Shown here: in pieces, positions 42,316 through 53,819 of the stretch
How positions within the stretch are numbered: the first letter of the stretch is position 1
Layout of the letters: each line of letters starts with the position of its first letter
Origin: Pelodera strongyloides
Lineage: Eukaryota; Nematoda; Chromadorea; Rhabditida; Rhabditidae
DNA length: 64,000 nt
Assembly: GCA_036852015.1 (NCBI GenBank)
Contig: JAANDG010000017.1
Location: 124,001-188,000, forward strand
Direction: 5' to 3'
Made by a program: the position numbers and the translations under genes
Notes under the pieces: generated by a model
The model's input: the letters and a program-made list of their open reading frames with translations, nothing else
Told to the model about the DNA's origin: nothing
The model's database searches: none

Positions 42316-45120
42316 ACTGGGGAGAATTTATGCCCTGCTACAAACACAGAATACCATCATCGTCTTACTCTTACCTCTCGTAAACTTGGCCCTAAACTTA
42401 TAATTACTTCCCTTGAAGGAACTCATCAATTTGGTAATAAATGCACATACAAAGCTTGTAAGATATGTCCTTTAATATCATTTGAAAGAATAGTAAGAAG
42501 CAATTCCACCAGCTATTTTAGTAATACTTATTCTACAAGTAATACAAATTGTAACAGTTGTGGATTGGTGTATTGTATTACTTGTTCTAAATGTGGTATA
42601 CAATATGTAGGCGAAACTAAAAGAACCCTTAAGGCTCGTTTCAGTCAGCACCGCTATCATATCAAAAAAGAATCCAACGATGCATTACTTTACAAACATT
42701 TTGCAGAGTGCCAACCTGGGTCGTCTACGAAACTTTTTACCATTCATATACTTGACAATCTGAGCGATTCGCTAAATAATAACATAAGGAAAGAAAAAGA
42801 ATTATTTTGGATTAAATTATTAAATACAGCTTATCCGTTTGGTTTGAATGATAATATAAAAGGATATGGAATCATAAGCGATATAAACCATAAAGGTCTA
42901 GGTAACTCACATATCCCTTACTATTCACTTAAAATTAAAAGACCTTTCAAAAATAGAGGTACCAGACGTAATAATAGGGTACGCAATGGTCCAGTCGTTA
43001 ATTTACCGGATCTTAATAGAAACGTACACTATCACGAACTAAGTCGGCTAAATTTCTCACTTTCCAAACAACATAAAAGACTTTTTCTTGGTACTTATTT
43101 TTCAAGTGATTCTTCACATGAGTTTAAAGTTAACGTTGAAGCTTTGTGTGGTAGGATGACAATTCCAGCCAATTTTGGTAAATCTACAAATAAGAAGAAA
43201 CCAGACTTTTATATTGTTATCCCCTACATCAATAGTGATCCCACTGACAACCTACAATACCAATTCAAAAAAGCGATCAGGTCTTTATTTTTGAATAACC
43301 AAATACCACTTAGTTACGTACCTTCTATAATGTTCCGTTATAAGTACAATGTTCCATTAGGTCCTTTGTTGTTTAATTATAAGCAATTTGTCAATAATGA
43401 TATTAATGCAAGTCTTAAATGCCATTGCATAAATTACTTACAATACTGTAAAAATAAAGAAATTATCGAGTACAACGGCTCTAGACACATTATTACCGGA
43501 AATTGTCAAATATTTAAGCATCATTTTCCTATTGCGACTCGTATCCTAGCTAAAGGTACTAAGTTCAGAGAGCCTTATAGAAGAGAAGTCGCTCATTTAT
43601 TGCTAAGAGAATCTCTTGCTGATCTTTATGATAAACTAATTAAATTCCTAGCCAAAAATGGTATAAATTTACAACACATGGAAAATTTTATGGATACGAT
43701 AAATATTCCTGATATACATGATAGCAGAAATATCTACATAAACGAACTTCAGGACATAAGGAGACAATTCATTATCACTTGCGTTGATAAGGCCTCAACA
43801 AATTTCTGTTTTTCGTGTCCCTTATTGTATAATGCACATTTATATAAAGAATTAGGTGTAAATATTACTAGTGGTTCGGTTCCGCCGATTATTCAAGGCA
43901 ATGACACCTATGTACCTTACGAGATCGAAAGTAAAGACTCCATCATTAAAAGACATAAAAACTATAGTAGTGTTCTAGGCATCAGTGAGTCTTTTGGCGA
44001 TACTAACTTACCAATAATTTATGCAATTCCAAAGTTACACAAAGAAGTGGTCAAAATGCGTTTCATAACAGCAGCTAAGACTAGTTCGTTAAAAACCGCC
44101 TCTGTTACACTTCAAAAAGTCCTAAAACACTTCAAAACTCATTTCCGTAACTACTGTAACGCAGCCGGCAACTGGAGTACTAAGTACTAAGAAAAACAGA
44201 TACCTATCAATAGATAACTCTATGTCTGTTACTAATAATTCGAATATTAATAAATTCAGTAAGCTTAAAGTTATGGACTTCAGTAGTCTTTTCACTAATT
44301 TACCTCATGATTGCATATTAAATAACATTTTTGAGCTTATAGACATATGTTTCAAAAATTCAGGAAAACTCTTAATTAATGTCAATAACAAGAAATGTTT
44401 CTACACTGATTCCCCGAGTAAGAATTGTTTCGGAGCTCACGAAATAAAACACCTCCACTAAGTATATAATTGAAAATAGTTTCCTTGTCTTCCGTAACAG
44501 TATTTTCAAACAAATAAAAGGAGTCCCACAGGGAGGTAATGCATCACCGCTCTTAGCAGACCTCACACTATCTATGATCGAATTCAGATACCTCAAAAAT
44601 CCCGCAAACCACCATATAAGTATAAAAACTTGTATAAAAAGATATATGGATGATATAGCCATTTTTTTATAATGATCCAAATGTTATAACTAATATAATT
44701 CAAATGTATCCAGCCACTCTTACACTGGAAGAGGCTAATGATAGAGATAATGAAGCTGCTTTTCTAGATTTGTACCTAAAACGACAAGATTCTATGTGGA
44801 GCATTAACTTATATAATAAAAATGATGATTATTACTGTTTTGAAGTAATTCGTTTTCCTATGTATGACAGTTCTATTAGTACTAATATCAAAATTAGCTG
44901 TATATATGGAGAAATTATTAGAATTGGAAGATGCACATCATCACTATCCTTTTTTAAAGATAAGATAGAGCAACTCCTTAATAGGTTAGCAAATAATAAA
45001 TACCCCGATAAAGCCATCAAGGATAATACCATCAAATGCTTCAGAAAATATCCAGTATTATCACAAAAATACTTAATTTCCGTAAACCATCTAATTGAGT
45101 GGGTAGACAAATTTTTCTAA
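42316..45120 (+). mobile_element. Naiad-like Penelope element: N-terminal GIY-YIG nuclease plus RT, broken
   Basis: The frame is open from 42316 (after a TGA, no ATG) to 44190. Zinc-binding cysteines (CTYKACKICP, CNSCGLVYCITCSKC) lead into the GIY-YIG nuclease (about 42575-42890, QYVGETKRTLKARFSQH then FWIKLLNTAYPFGLND). A linker with the CxC motif follows (KCHC, about 43420). The RT fingers are intact to AIPKLHK and MRFITAAK. After a TAA at 44188 the remaining RT lies in other frames: KVMDFSSLFTNLPHD (motif A, 44271), IKGVPQGGNASPLLADL (44516), RYMDDIAIF (catalytic, 44642) and the C-terminal part 44704-45120. This permuted EN-RT order with CxC defines the Naiad/Chlamys clade of Penelope-like elements. 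This copy is non-autonomous. Confidence 0.88.
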
Positions 45121-45378
45121 TATCTTCTTTCTGATTTCTTCTCCCTTCTTTCTTCCTTATACCATAAAGTTTGGTCAAATAAAATTGAAATATAAACTAC
45201 GCGTCTAATTGCCTTCATTGATAATATAGCCACGGGTTTTTTTTTTTTGTTTTTTTTTTATTACTAGCCCAGTAACACACACACCTGGTTCTTTTTTCTT
45301 TAATCCCCTCAAAATTTCACTATTATTTTATATTTATTTTGTTTAATTTATTATTTAATTAACAGTCATTTTATACTT

Positions 45379-45480
45379 GGTAAGCTGTGGCATCACACTG
45401 ATGATGACCCCTCCACAGCTTGCCATAAAATCCCGTCTGTGACTTTGGGGTCGAAACGGGTTACCTGGGTATTACCGGGT
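45379..45480 (+). ncRNA. Hammerhead-ribozyme-like core downstream of the PLE
   Basis: CTGATGA (45398-45404) is followed by GACCCC (45406-45411), which pairs perfectly with GGGGTC (45447-45452), directly before GAAAC (45453-45457). That is the CUGAUGA / stem II / GAAA order of a hammerhead. An alternative 12-bp hairpin (GGTAAGCTGTGG with CCACAGCTTGCC) encloses the CTGATGA box. Stem III and the NUH cleavage site cannot be assigned with confidence, and stem II has an unusually long loop of 35 nt. Confidence 0.4.
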
Positions 45481-45499
45481 ACTTTCGTTTAATTTTCTT

Positions 45500-48390
45500 T
45501 TTTCACACTTTCTTTTAGTTGTTTCTCATAGTTTAATTTTAATTCTTTACCAGTTATACTTTTGGTTTATTAGACTCTATAGTAATATGCAATGAAGTTT
45601 GTATGTGTATTAGTTTGGACCCTTGTTAGTAGAAACTGTTGTGAAGCGGTTCGTCTTACTTAGGGCATCCTCTTGATTGCATATGTTTTGATGTATGTAT
45701 AATAAACTATTCACACCATACGCTTCTGCTGTACGTTCTGAAGATGTTTTCTGAAGGTGAAGCACGTTACTTTATTGTCTAGTCTAGATATTAATATCTT
45801 AAACTTAGATCAGATGCAGGAAAATAATATAATTTGCTAATCGGGCGCCTAACCGTAAACCTCCAACTGGTGTCTGGTTCCCAAAACTCTTTGTTTGCAT
45901 CAAATTATGTTCTCACGCTGAACCAAACAAATGTTTGCGATCGCGTAAAATATTCATGACATTCTCATTATATGAGGCCAGCTTCTCAATGTTATAAAAA
46001 ATCATTTTCCTATATTCTACACATTTTGTTAGAACGCCACGGAAATGGTAAATAATTTACAATAATAATAATAATTTATTACACCACAAAGGTGCGCACA
46101 AACATACATACTTAAGACAATACATACAGTTAAGACAGAAAAACGGTAATAAGGGACATAAGGTACATGTGTAAAGGTAAGCGGAAATGCTGGTTTCGTC
46201 TAAAATTAGTCTAAAAGGTAAAAGGTATAGGTAGGCAGATCATAGTTTCTTGGTATTTGTGATTTTTCAGCATTTTTTTATTTTAAGGAAAATGTGCATA
46301 AGTTGTTTATCAGTAAAAAAGGAGTAGTTTATTCCGGGTCTGCGCCACAAATATTTAGTCGCTTCATCTATGGAAAATACATTTGCTCTTACAAGAACGT
46401 TTGCTATTGAAACTCACTGAAAGAGCAAAGCAACCACTTTTCTAATTCTATAGGCACATTGTTCTTTGTACCTCATTCGCGCAAATAATAAATTCTGCGC
46501 CAATAACTCGCCAATTAACGGCCGCAAACACAATTGTGTGTCAGACACTTTCGCCCACGCTGCGCAGGCTGCGTAGTAATTGTTCTGTTGGTACCACAGA
46601 GCATAGAGAGTTCCAGTAAAGTAAAGAGTCCTTGAACTCATTGGAACCTTATATGAAGACATGAATACACCCGGAGGTATAATTACCGCAGTGTGTATGT
46701 AAACAAACGAATGCAAACTCAACTTGCTTGCGTTAGGTTACTTGTTAGACAATTTGCATACACCTGTTACTGTTATATGTATGTTCTATCGCACTTATTA
46801 TTGAAATATTGTCGACTGTTATGAACTTTATTTATTTATTTATTTATTTATTAAATAACACCGAGGCGTGCATCAAATAATATAATGAGGAGAAAGCAAT
46901 GTACTTATAACATTGCATACATTACGCATGTATTAATTAATAATATTACATATGACATATAAGTAATTATCGATAGCTTGATCATCACAGCTTGCAATAA
47001 AGTACCTCAGGAAATGGTTTGCTATGCCTAATTCGCATTTTTTTCATGACAGTGACAGTTTATTCGTAATTACTTTCCTATATTTTATAGTTTCTTTTTT
47101 TTACGTATTTGCTTCGAGCTAAATTAACGTATGTGTTTTTTTATATTTTTTTATATGTTCTATTAAACTCTCGATCCAAACTGCTATATTGAGATAAAAA
47201 ATATTGACCCGTGCTAAATGAACCCTCGTTTCTGTGTGATAATGCCATAGCGGTAGAAAAGCAGGTTCAAACCATGCCCTCGCTTAGAAGAAATTGAGCG
47301 ATCTCTTGGTGATCTTGTCGCAGACCTTTGACAAGCACTGCAGCCCTTTTCATGATGGGCAATTAGCTCCGCCCATTTTTTAGTTTCTAATTATCATGTA
47401 GATATAATTATGAAATTAATATCTTTCTGAAAATCGGAGTATTCAGCCTATCGGAGTACCACAATGCTAATCTATTATTAGACACAATAGATTCGCAGGT
47501 GAAAACTGTAGAAGACAATCAATAAGTACAAATTTCCATCACTCTTCGAACGCATACTGTCGCTTGCCAAGAAATAAACTGATGATTTGGGTAAATAATG
47601 AACTCTTTGAACTCTTTCTCGCCACAGTAACTCATGCTTATGCTATCTGAGAAACGTATTTCCCTGCGTTGAGCAGGAAAAATATATAATTAATTGTGAA
47701 ACAATTGGTTTGCAAAACGCAAACTACACATATATCTGCAAGCTACATTGCACATTTATGTAATTAAAAAAAAAAGACCAATATCATTTTAGGTATACCT
47801 ACGTTTGAACATGGGTATCTACTAAATCATCAGGGAAAAACTTATCCACCTATGACATACAGGAGTTTACACATACAAACCATACTGCATATAGCATACA
47901 TAAAAGCCTATTGCCTAATTACTCATTAAAAAATTTCGCACAATTAAGCCCGGCTAATTAATTTAAGCCTTTTAGGCTTCCAGACACATGATCACCGCTT
48001 TTTCGCATAAATTTTTTAACGCGTCGGCTGTCAAAAAGCTGGTTTTCGAAGCGATATCGCGCGGCAAGGGTGCCCCCCGCAGTGAAACACCCTAGCCCAA
48101 TGGCAGCTCAGTAAAAATATGTTCCCCCGGCTCTTTAACTTTAGTAGGTTCAAAAGGTGTTCAGCCTACTATTTTATTTGTTGTTCTAATATTATTTGAT
48201 CATTATTATATCACATTGTTTGATCATTACGTTCTGATCATAATGCGCGTAAGCCGTTATCCGCGTTATCATTGGAAAAACTGTAGCTGTCTCTTTGAAC
48301 AACATACTAATTATTGGGTAAGCTTCGCTCGTTACAACATATACTAGCTGTAAGTTGTACCTCATTTTGTCGCCAATGCTTCTTACAGTA
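45500..48390. other. Gene-poor DNA with two LINE/SINE-like 3' tails
   Basis: At about 46060-46110 AATAATAATAATAATTTATTACACC... and at about 46828-46880 (TTTA)n followed by TAACACCGAGGCGTGCATC look like 3' tails of minus-strand non-LTR elements, and they resemble each other. A possible tRNA-like remnant (GGTTCAAACC B box) is at about 47265. No gene is supported. Confidence 0.35.
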
Positions 48391-48395
48391 TCTTG

Positions 48396-48577
48396 GATCA
48401 CGAAAATTCCGGCCGGTTCTTGAAACGCATCATGGACAACTGAATCCTTACGTATTTGTGCTAATTTACTCGAATTTAGCCGGATTTTTTATTCTAATTC
48501 ATGTTCATTTGCATAAGCTGCATAACAATGCTGGTCTACTCGATGTGTTTCAAGAGAAGGCCGGTATTTCGCTATAA
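48396..48577. mobile_element. TTAA MITE family A copy
   Basis: 182 bp with inverted ends (TTCCGGCCGGTTCTTGAAACGC and GGCCGGTATTTCGCT). The interior is in the opposite orientation to the copy at 5735. The flanking TTAA is eroded. Confidence 0.75.
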
Positions 48578-48589
48578 GGTTTTCTTGTG

Positions 48590-48814
48590 GATGTGCGCCC
48601 AACAAATAATATATTATTAGTATTTTAAATGTCATTACATAAAGCATACATCATCCTGTCAGATCTTTTGATAAAGAAGCTCTGTCATTGTCAGTTGTCA
48701 CTTTTGACATAGTCTCAGTTCACTAGCTAAGAAAGCGATACTTTGTCTTCGCCACCACCTCTACCTTTGCTCTATCTACTTTACTCTTTCTTTCTCTCTA
48801 TCTTTCTCACTCTC

Positions 48815-48850
<36 letters not shown>

Positions 48851-49530
48851 ACTCTCTGTTTTGATGTCGACTTTTATTACAAAACGACAATTGCAGTAGT
48901 TCTCAATTGGACGCCATGGGATGATGCCATACTTTTCTATGAATTTAAAACACCGTTTATTTGTGATCCTGCCTGCCTATAATTTAAGCATGAATTAATT
49001 TTTCTTCTATTTATTTCTTCTATTTGTATTAAAGAGTTTGAACTTTTGAAGAGTGATCCGGAATCCATATTTGCCCACATACTAGATTTGGAGAAGAATA
49101 TGTCGGCCTAATTTCTATGTTTGAATAGCGAAAGGAAAATGCTGAACGCACTTACGCAGTCTACTTACCGGTTTTATCTAACGGACTTACTAGGATATGG
49201 AAAGCGTAATAACATAAATAAATAAATAAATCTCTTACGCCACTAGAGCGTGCTCCTTTATTCAAGAGCAGTTCAATACATTGTTCAAAGCTATGACTTT
49301 ATCGCAGAGGTCCTGAGGGTTAGACGAAGAGCTCCAGATGACAAATTGCTCGACGATTTTTATTTTATTACCACCTTCATCTTATATGTTCGTTTTCTCC
49401 GATTGAGCTCTGGAAAGTCAGAGATCAAAGTAAAAACAGTGCCTTGTTTTCTCTGTATATATGTTAGTGCTGAAACGTACTTTTTTAAGCCGTATCACGC
49501 ATTTATCCATTATCGATATCGCTATGGCAT
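48590..49530. other. Non-coding; (TC)n at 48785-48850, (AAAT)n at 49215-49232
   Basis: A CT dinucleotide tract sits inside the frame 48743-48982, whose repeat residues are an artefact. A short AAATAAAT run at 49215 may be a retroposon tail. Confidence 0.4.
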
Positions 49531-49531
49531 C

Positions 49532-49702
49532 TTACAGCAAAATGGTAGCCCCTTTGGAAAATTCGCATATGATAAGCAAATCCTATGTATCCTATGCTAA
49601 TTTTGTACGATTGCTGTGGACGATCGTACAAAATTAGCATAGGATACATAAGATTTGCTTATCATATGCAAATTTTCCAAAGGGGCTAGCATTTCGCTTT
49701 AA
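49532..49702. mobile_element. TTAA MITE family B, copy 3
   Basis: 171-bp palindrome, right end TTAA and left end TTAC (one change). Centre GTACGATTGCTGTGGACGATC. Same length as the copies at 7208 and 15921. Confidence 0.9.
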
Positions 49703-49709
49703 ACGTTTT

Positions 49710-50080
49710 GCTGATAATCAGGACTTTATCAAAATTCCTCATCTCATTGGGTACGGTAATATATGTGGGAATGTGCCGATGCACATATTTAATGATGTAT
49801 GAATTACATCATCATCGACTAATTTGTAATCTAGTCCCGACACGAGAACACTGCTTATGATAGTAGAGAGTATTTGACAGAACTAGTTGCTGTGCATGCC
49901 AAACGGTGATCGTTTTTTTTTTTTGCAAAGAGAGAGGGGGACAGAGAAAATCAGAATCTACCATAATGTTTGCAAGTTTGCTCTAAATTCATAAAAGTAT
50001 TCATTAGTAAAATAAATCTTGCTTGATTGATGTGTACCAAAGAACTTGGACATATTCATATATGGTCGATGTAGCTGGGC
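49710..50080. other. Non-coding spacer
   Basis: Only AT-rich DNA with a poly-T run and a GA patch (about 49913-49945). Nothing supported. Confidence 0.4.
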
Positions 50081-50084
50081 AACT

Positions 50085-50266
50085 TTAAAGCGAAATACCG
50101 GCCGGTTTTTGAAACACATCGAATACACCAGTATTCTAATGCAACTTATGCAAACGAACCTAACTTAGAATAAAAAATCGAGCTAAATTCGAGTAAATTA
50201 GCATAAATGTGTAAGAAGACAGCTGTCCACGATGTATTTCAAAAACCGGCCGGTATTTCGCTTTAA
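50085..50266. mobile_element. TTAA MITE family A copy
   Basis: 182 bp bounded by TTAA. The ends TTAAAGCGAAATACCGGCC and GGCCGGTATTTCGCTTTAA are perfect inverted repeats, making this the best-preserved family A copy. Confidence 0.9.
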
Positions 50267-50784
50267 CTCCACGGCGGTGTTTTCCCTTGTAATCGCATCG
50301 TTATTTACGTAACGTATTCATACTTACGTAACATATTCTTTCTGTTTCGTTCAATCTTGCAGTTCTAGATTTTTGGTTTACTCGTTTACTTTCCAAAGCG
50401 GTTTATTGTAAGGTCATATGTATTTGTTTGTAATACCTAAATGTGAACTTTAACCGTCTAGAAGGAGAAGAAGCGAATTATCGGAGAAAAGAAAGGAAGT
50501 TGGGTAATTGTATAGACATTAAACCTCAGCGGCATTTAATCGTCATTGTGTGAGAGGAGGGAGCATGCGGACAAAATAATCGTTTGATTGCGTGTTTTTA
50601 CTCGTTTTATTCACCGAGAACGACTTTTTTTTTGGGTATTTACTTGCTTTCAGTGTTTTCCTGACTTGTACTTCGCCTCTTTATTTTTTTAAAGAATTGA
50701 CATTTATGAGATTGTTTTCGTTTAAATTCTTAAGCAAAAAGAGGTAGTCCTAGTCCTATTCTTAGCGTGTCCCCTCATCCAAGT

Positions 50785-50966
50785 TTAAAGCGAAATACCG
50801 GCCGGTTTTTGAAACGCATCGAGTAGACCATCATTCTTATGCAGATTATGCAAATGACCATAAATTTGAATAAAAAATCGGGCTAAATTCGAGCAAATTA
50901 GCATAAATACGTAATAATTCAGTTTTCCACTATGCGTTTCAAAAACCCGCCGGGGTTTCGCTTTAA
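50785..50966. mobile_element. TTAA MITE family A copy
   Basis: 182 bp bounded by TTAA, 518 bp after the previous copy and in the same orientation. The right end has changes (CCCGCCGGGGTTTCGC). Confidence 0.9.
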
Positions 50967-50969
50967 AGT

Positions 50970-51655
50970 AGGGAACAGTTTACGGTTTATCTAGGCAAGT
51001 TGGTGAATCTAAGACGCTCCAGTGCGCACAATGGTGGCAAGCAAAAATCTCGATATATAAGAACTACTAAATTGAGCATTATCGTAAGCATAATAGGATT
51101 GTGCTAAATATAATTTTACCCTATCACATTTGCCAGACTAGAGATAGTTTTAGTATGCACTTCTAAAAGGGCGCAAGGTCCTAATTTGGAGTTCCCAGGC
51201 CTTCCCCCAACGTTAACTCAACAACGTGCAGCTTGTTCCCATACCTGTTTCCACACCAGTGCTGGTAAGAAAAGGGAAACCTCATTGCCACTTTACCGCT
51301 GAGCAAACGCCTCTCTTTAGCGGTCCCGACCTTGCTTTGCTATGCTGTAATGTAGGAAAATAATGAAATACTTACGTGTAAATGCTTACGAACATAAGTA
51401 AGCGACTACGACTATGGCTATGACTCACACTAGGCTTTATTATGTATTATGGGATTTGAAAGTATGCTGAAAATGTACCGTATTTTGAAACTACACGAGA
51501 ATATTTTTTTAATTTTTCATACTATACATGCAGGTTTCGGTAGTATTGACAGAATCACACCGAATTTTTGGGTTACTTTGAAAAACCATTTCGTTCGCCA
51601 TACTTTTGTATCGTTAAAATATGCATACCTTGAGAGTTACAATCGATCAACAACA
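50970..51655. other. Non-coding spacer
   Basis: No supported gene or repeat. A frame at 51449-51790 is only long because it runs into the tandem repeat that follows. Confidence 0.4.
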
Positions 51656-51663
51656 CCTAGCTG

Positions 51664-51782
51664 TTTGTATATCGCTTTGCTTTGTATATCGCTTTGTATA
51701 TCGCTTGGTATATCGCTTTGTATATCGCTTGGTATATCGCTTTGTATATCGCTTGGTATATCGCTTTGTATATCGCTTTCGC
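51664..51782. repeat. Tandem repeat (TATATCGCTTTG/TATATCGCTTGG)n
   Basis: About ten 12-bp units, alternating CTTTG and CTTGG versions, so a 24-bp higher-order unit is visible. Its reading frames (CISLGISL, VYRLVYRF) are by-products of the 12-bp period. Confidence 0.9.
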
Positions 51783-51789
51783 TACTTTA

Positions 51790-52415
51790 GCGAAAATGGA
51801 AAGCCAAAACTAAACCGCAAACTGCTGGGGAAAGTCGTTTTATCTCTGCCATATCTCGCTGTTTCTTTAGCCGTTTGTTATGTAATGCCCCCATAAAAGG
51901 GTCGAAATCCAGTTTGGCATGGCATATACAAAACCATTAGGACGCAAACGGCTTTCACTTCATCATGTGCAGATTTCGTTTTCACCATACTGTTCATATA
52001 CTATTATGTGTGTGTATGTATGTATGTATATATGTATGTACGTACTATACTGTTGTAAGCGTTTAATATTCATACACCAGTCAGGTACTGGTCATAGGTA
52101 ATTCATGTTCTATGCATTAGATATTCATTTACTGTTTGGTTATACGTTAAAAATTACTAACTTGCCCTGCACATTTTCTAAGATATTTGATTATATATTG
52201 CAGAGTTACAGTAACACTGTACAAGCAGAGGTTAGACATACATTTTTCACTCTATTGTAAAACCCGTTTTTTTTCCATTAGTGCGCAGAATATTGCAATT
52301 CCTAATTCAAGAATCTTACATTTACTTATTCTTACACAAAATGTTGCATTTACAATTTACAGTCGCCCTTCGATAAATCCACGCAATTATGCAAATTATT
52401 CAAATAATTAATAAT
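51790..52415. other. Non-coding spacer with (TGTA)n at about 52005-52040
   Basis: A short TGTA microsatellite is the only distinct structure. Confidence 0.4.
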
Positions 52416-52416
52416 A

Positions 52417-52588
52417 TTAAAACGAAATACCGGCCGGTTTTTGAAACGGATCGTGGAAAACTGAATTGTTATGTATTTATGATAATTTGCTCGAATTTTT
52501 TATTCTAATTTATGCTCAGTTGCATATGATGCATAAGAAAACAGGGGTACTCGATACGTTTTAAAAACCGGCCGGTATTTCGCTTTAA
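52417..52588. mobile_element. TTAA MITE family A copy (short)
   Basis: 172 bp bounded by TTAA with ends AACGAAATACCGGCCGG and CCGGCCGGTATTTCGCTTTAA. The interior lost about 10 bp. Confidence 0.9.
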
Positions 52589-52981
52589 GAGAGTCTGGAC
52601 CTTATCCGCTAGATAGATTTCCAAAAAAAATTGCCCATTGTTATTGAAATTTGGCCTCCGAACTTCACCATTTTCGATCTCGATCTCTAATGTTAGTAAA
52701 TGATAAATGGTACTCTTTCAGCCTGAAATCACGTCATTTTCTTCTTGCCACTTTGTAAAAGTGATGTCAGTCATGGCTGGCCCTTTTTGTATTAAACACG
52801 TCACCTGAGGGTATAAAGGCTTTGGCCGTTTTGCAAAAGCAGCCAATGGAGAATCTCTCTGCTAATAATCCTAATCTGTATACGGGAAAAAGGTCACATC
52901 AATTTTTGTCTAACTATTTGAGTGTGCGTCATCTCCATATTTATTCAGACAGAAAACATATACTAGCGGTAAAATTAAAAC

Positions 52982-53163
52982 TTAAAGTGGTATGGTATGG
53001 TACCTGGTTTTGAAAAGCATTCCTCCACATGCATCAAATGTATTACATGCAAATTATCTTTACTCGCTTGAACCGAACGGGCACATTTTACATATTCACA
53101 TATAACGCATGGGAATGTGCTTGTCCAGGACATCTTTCAAAAACCACGCACAATACCGCTTTA
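52982..53163. mobile_element. Old TTAA MITE family A copy
   Basis: 182 bp with the left end CTTAAAGTGGTATGG...GGTTTTGAAAAGC and the right end CTTTCAAAAACCACGCACAATACCGCTTTA. Diverged, but the length matches intact copies exactly. Confidence 0.6.
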
Positions 53164-53390
53164 GGATCGAAACTTAAATAGTCGCATGTAAGGACGAGAC
53201 TCACTTACTTGGCCTAAATTTTCGTAAACCTAATTTTTTTCAGTTCACTAGATGGAAACAAGTCGCTGGGATTTTCCACTTTACACTTGTCACTTTTAGT
53301 TACTGAATTGTTTGTATACGTAGATGCCATACTCAGCCACATTTAGTATTTATTGTCCGGCTATACTCAAGTATTTCTTTGTGTTTTCTA

Positions 53391-53639
53391 GGGGCGCATT
53401 CGAGATGGACATTTTCCTATTTTTTCAGGAAAAGAAAAAAACTTTTGGTTTGAGCTGGAGCACCAGAAAAGAGTGCAATTGCCACGTATACACATGCAAA
53501 TGATTGGTTAATTGTAGTTTCTATTACGGCACATTTGCATTTTCGACAATTATTTTGCATGTATTTTTTTTTCTCGGTGTCCATCTCGAACCACTTTTTT
53601 TCTTTTCTTTTCCGGAGAATGTCCATCTCGAATGCGCCC
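53391..53639. mobile_element. TA-flanked MITE (Tc1/mariner-like)
   Basis: 249 bp with inverted ends GGGCGCATTCGAGATGGACA and TGTCCATCTCGAATGCGCCC, flanked by TA on both sides. TCCATCTCGAACCAC recurs internally. Non-coding. Confidence 0.75.
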
Positions 53640-53678
53640 TATAGTCCTGTTCCTCCTTGGTCTTTGGCTTTGCAGTTT

Positions 53679-53679
53679 C

Positions 53680-53728
<49 letters not shown>

Positions 53729-53805
53729 CTCTCTCTCTCTCCTTCTCCCTTTCTGTCGCTCCTTGGCTCTCTTTTCTCTATTTTTTTCTCTCTCTCTATC
53801 AGAAT
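53679..53805. repeat. (TC)n microsatellite
   Basis: A long CT-rich tract with interruptions. The overlapping frames of Ser/Leu or Arg/Glu repeats on both strands are artefacts of it. Confidence 0.9.
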
Positions 53806-53819
53806 TCTTTTTTTTTTCA

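Noticed and set aside
44188..44190. Selenocysteine recoding in the Naiad-like ORF
   Set aside because: The interrupting codon is TAA rather than TGA and the following frame also shifts.
51449..51896. Open frames of 91-113 codons
   Set aside because: Their length comes from the 12-bp tandem repeat, which has no stop in those phases.
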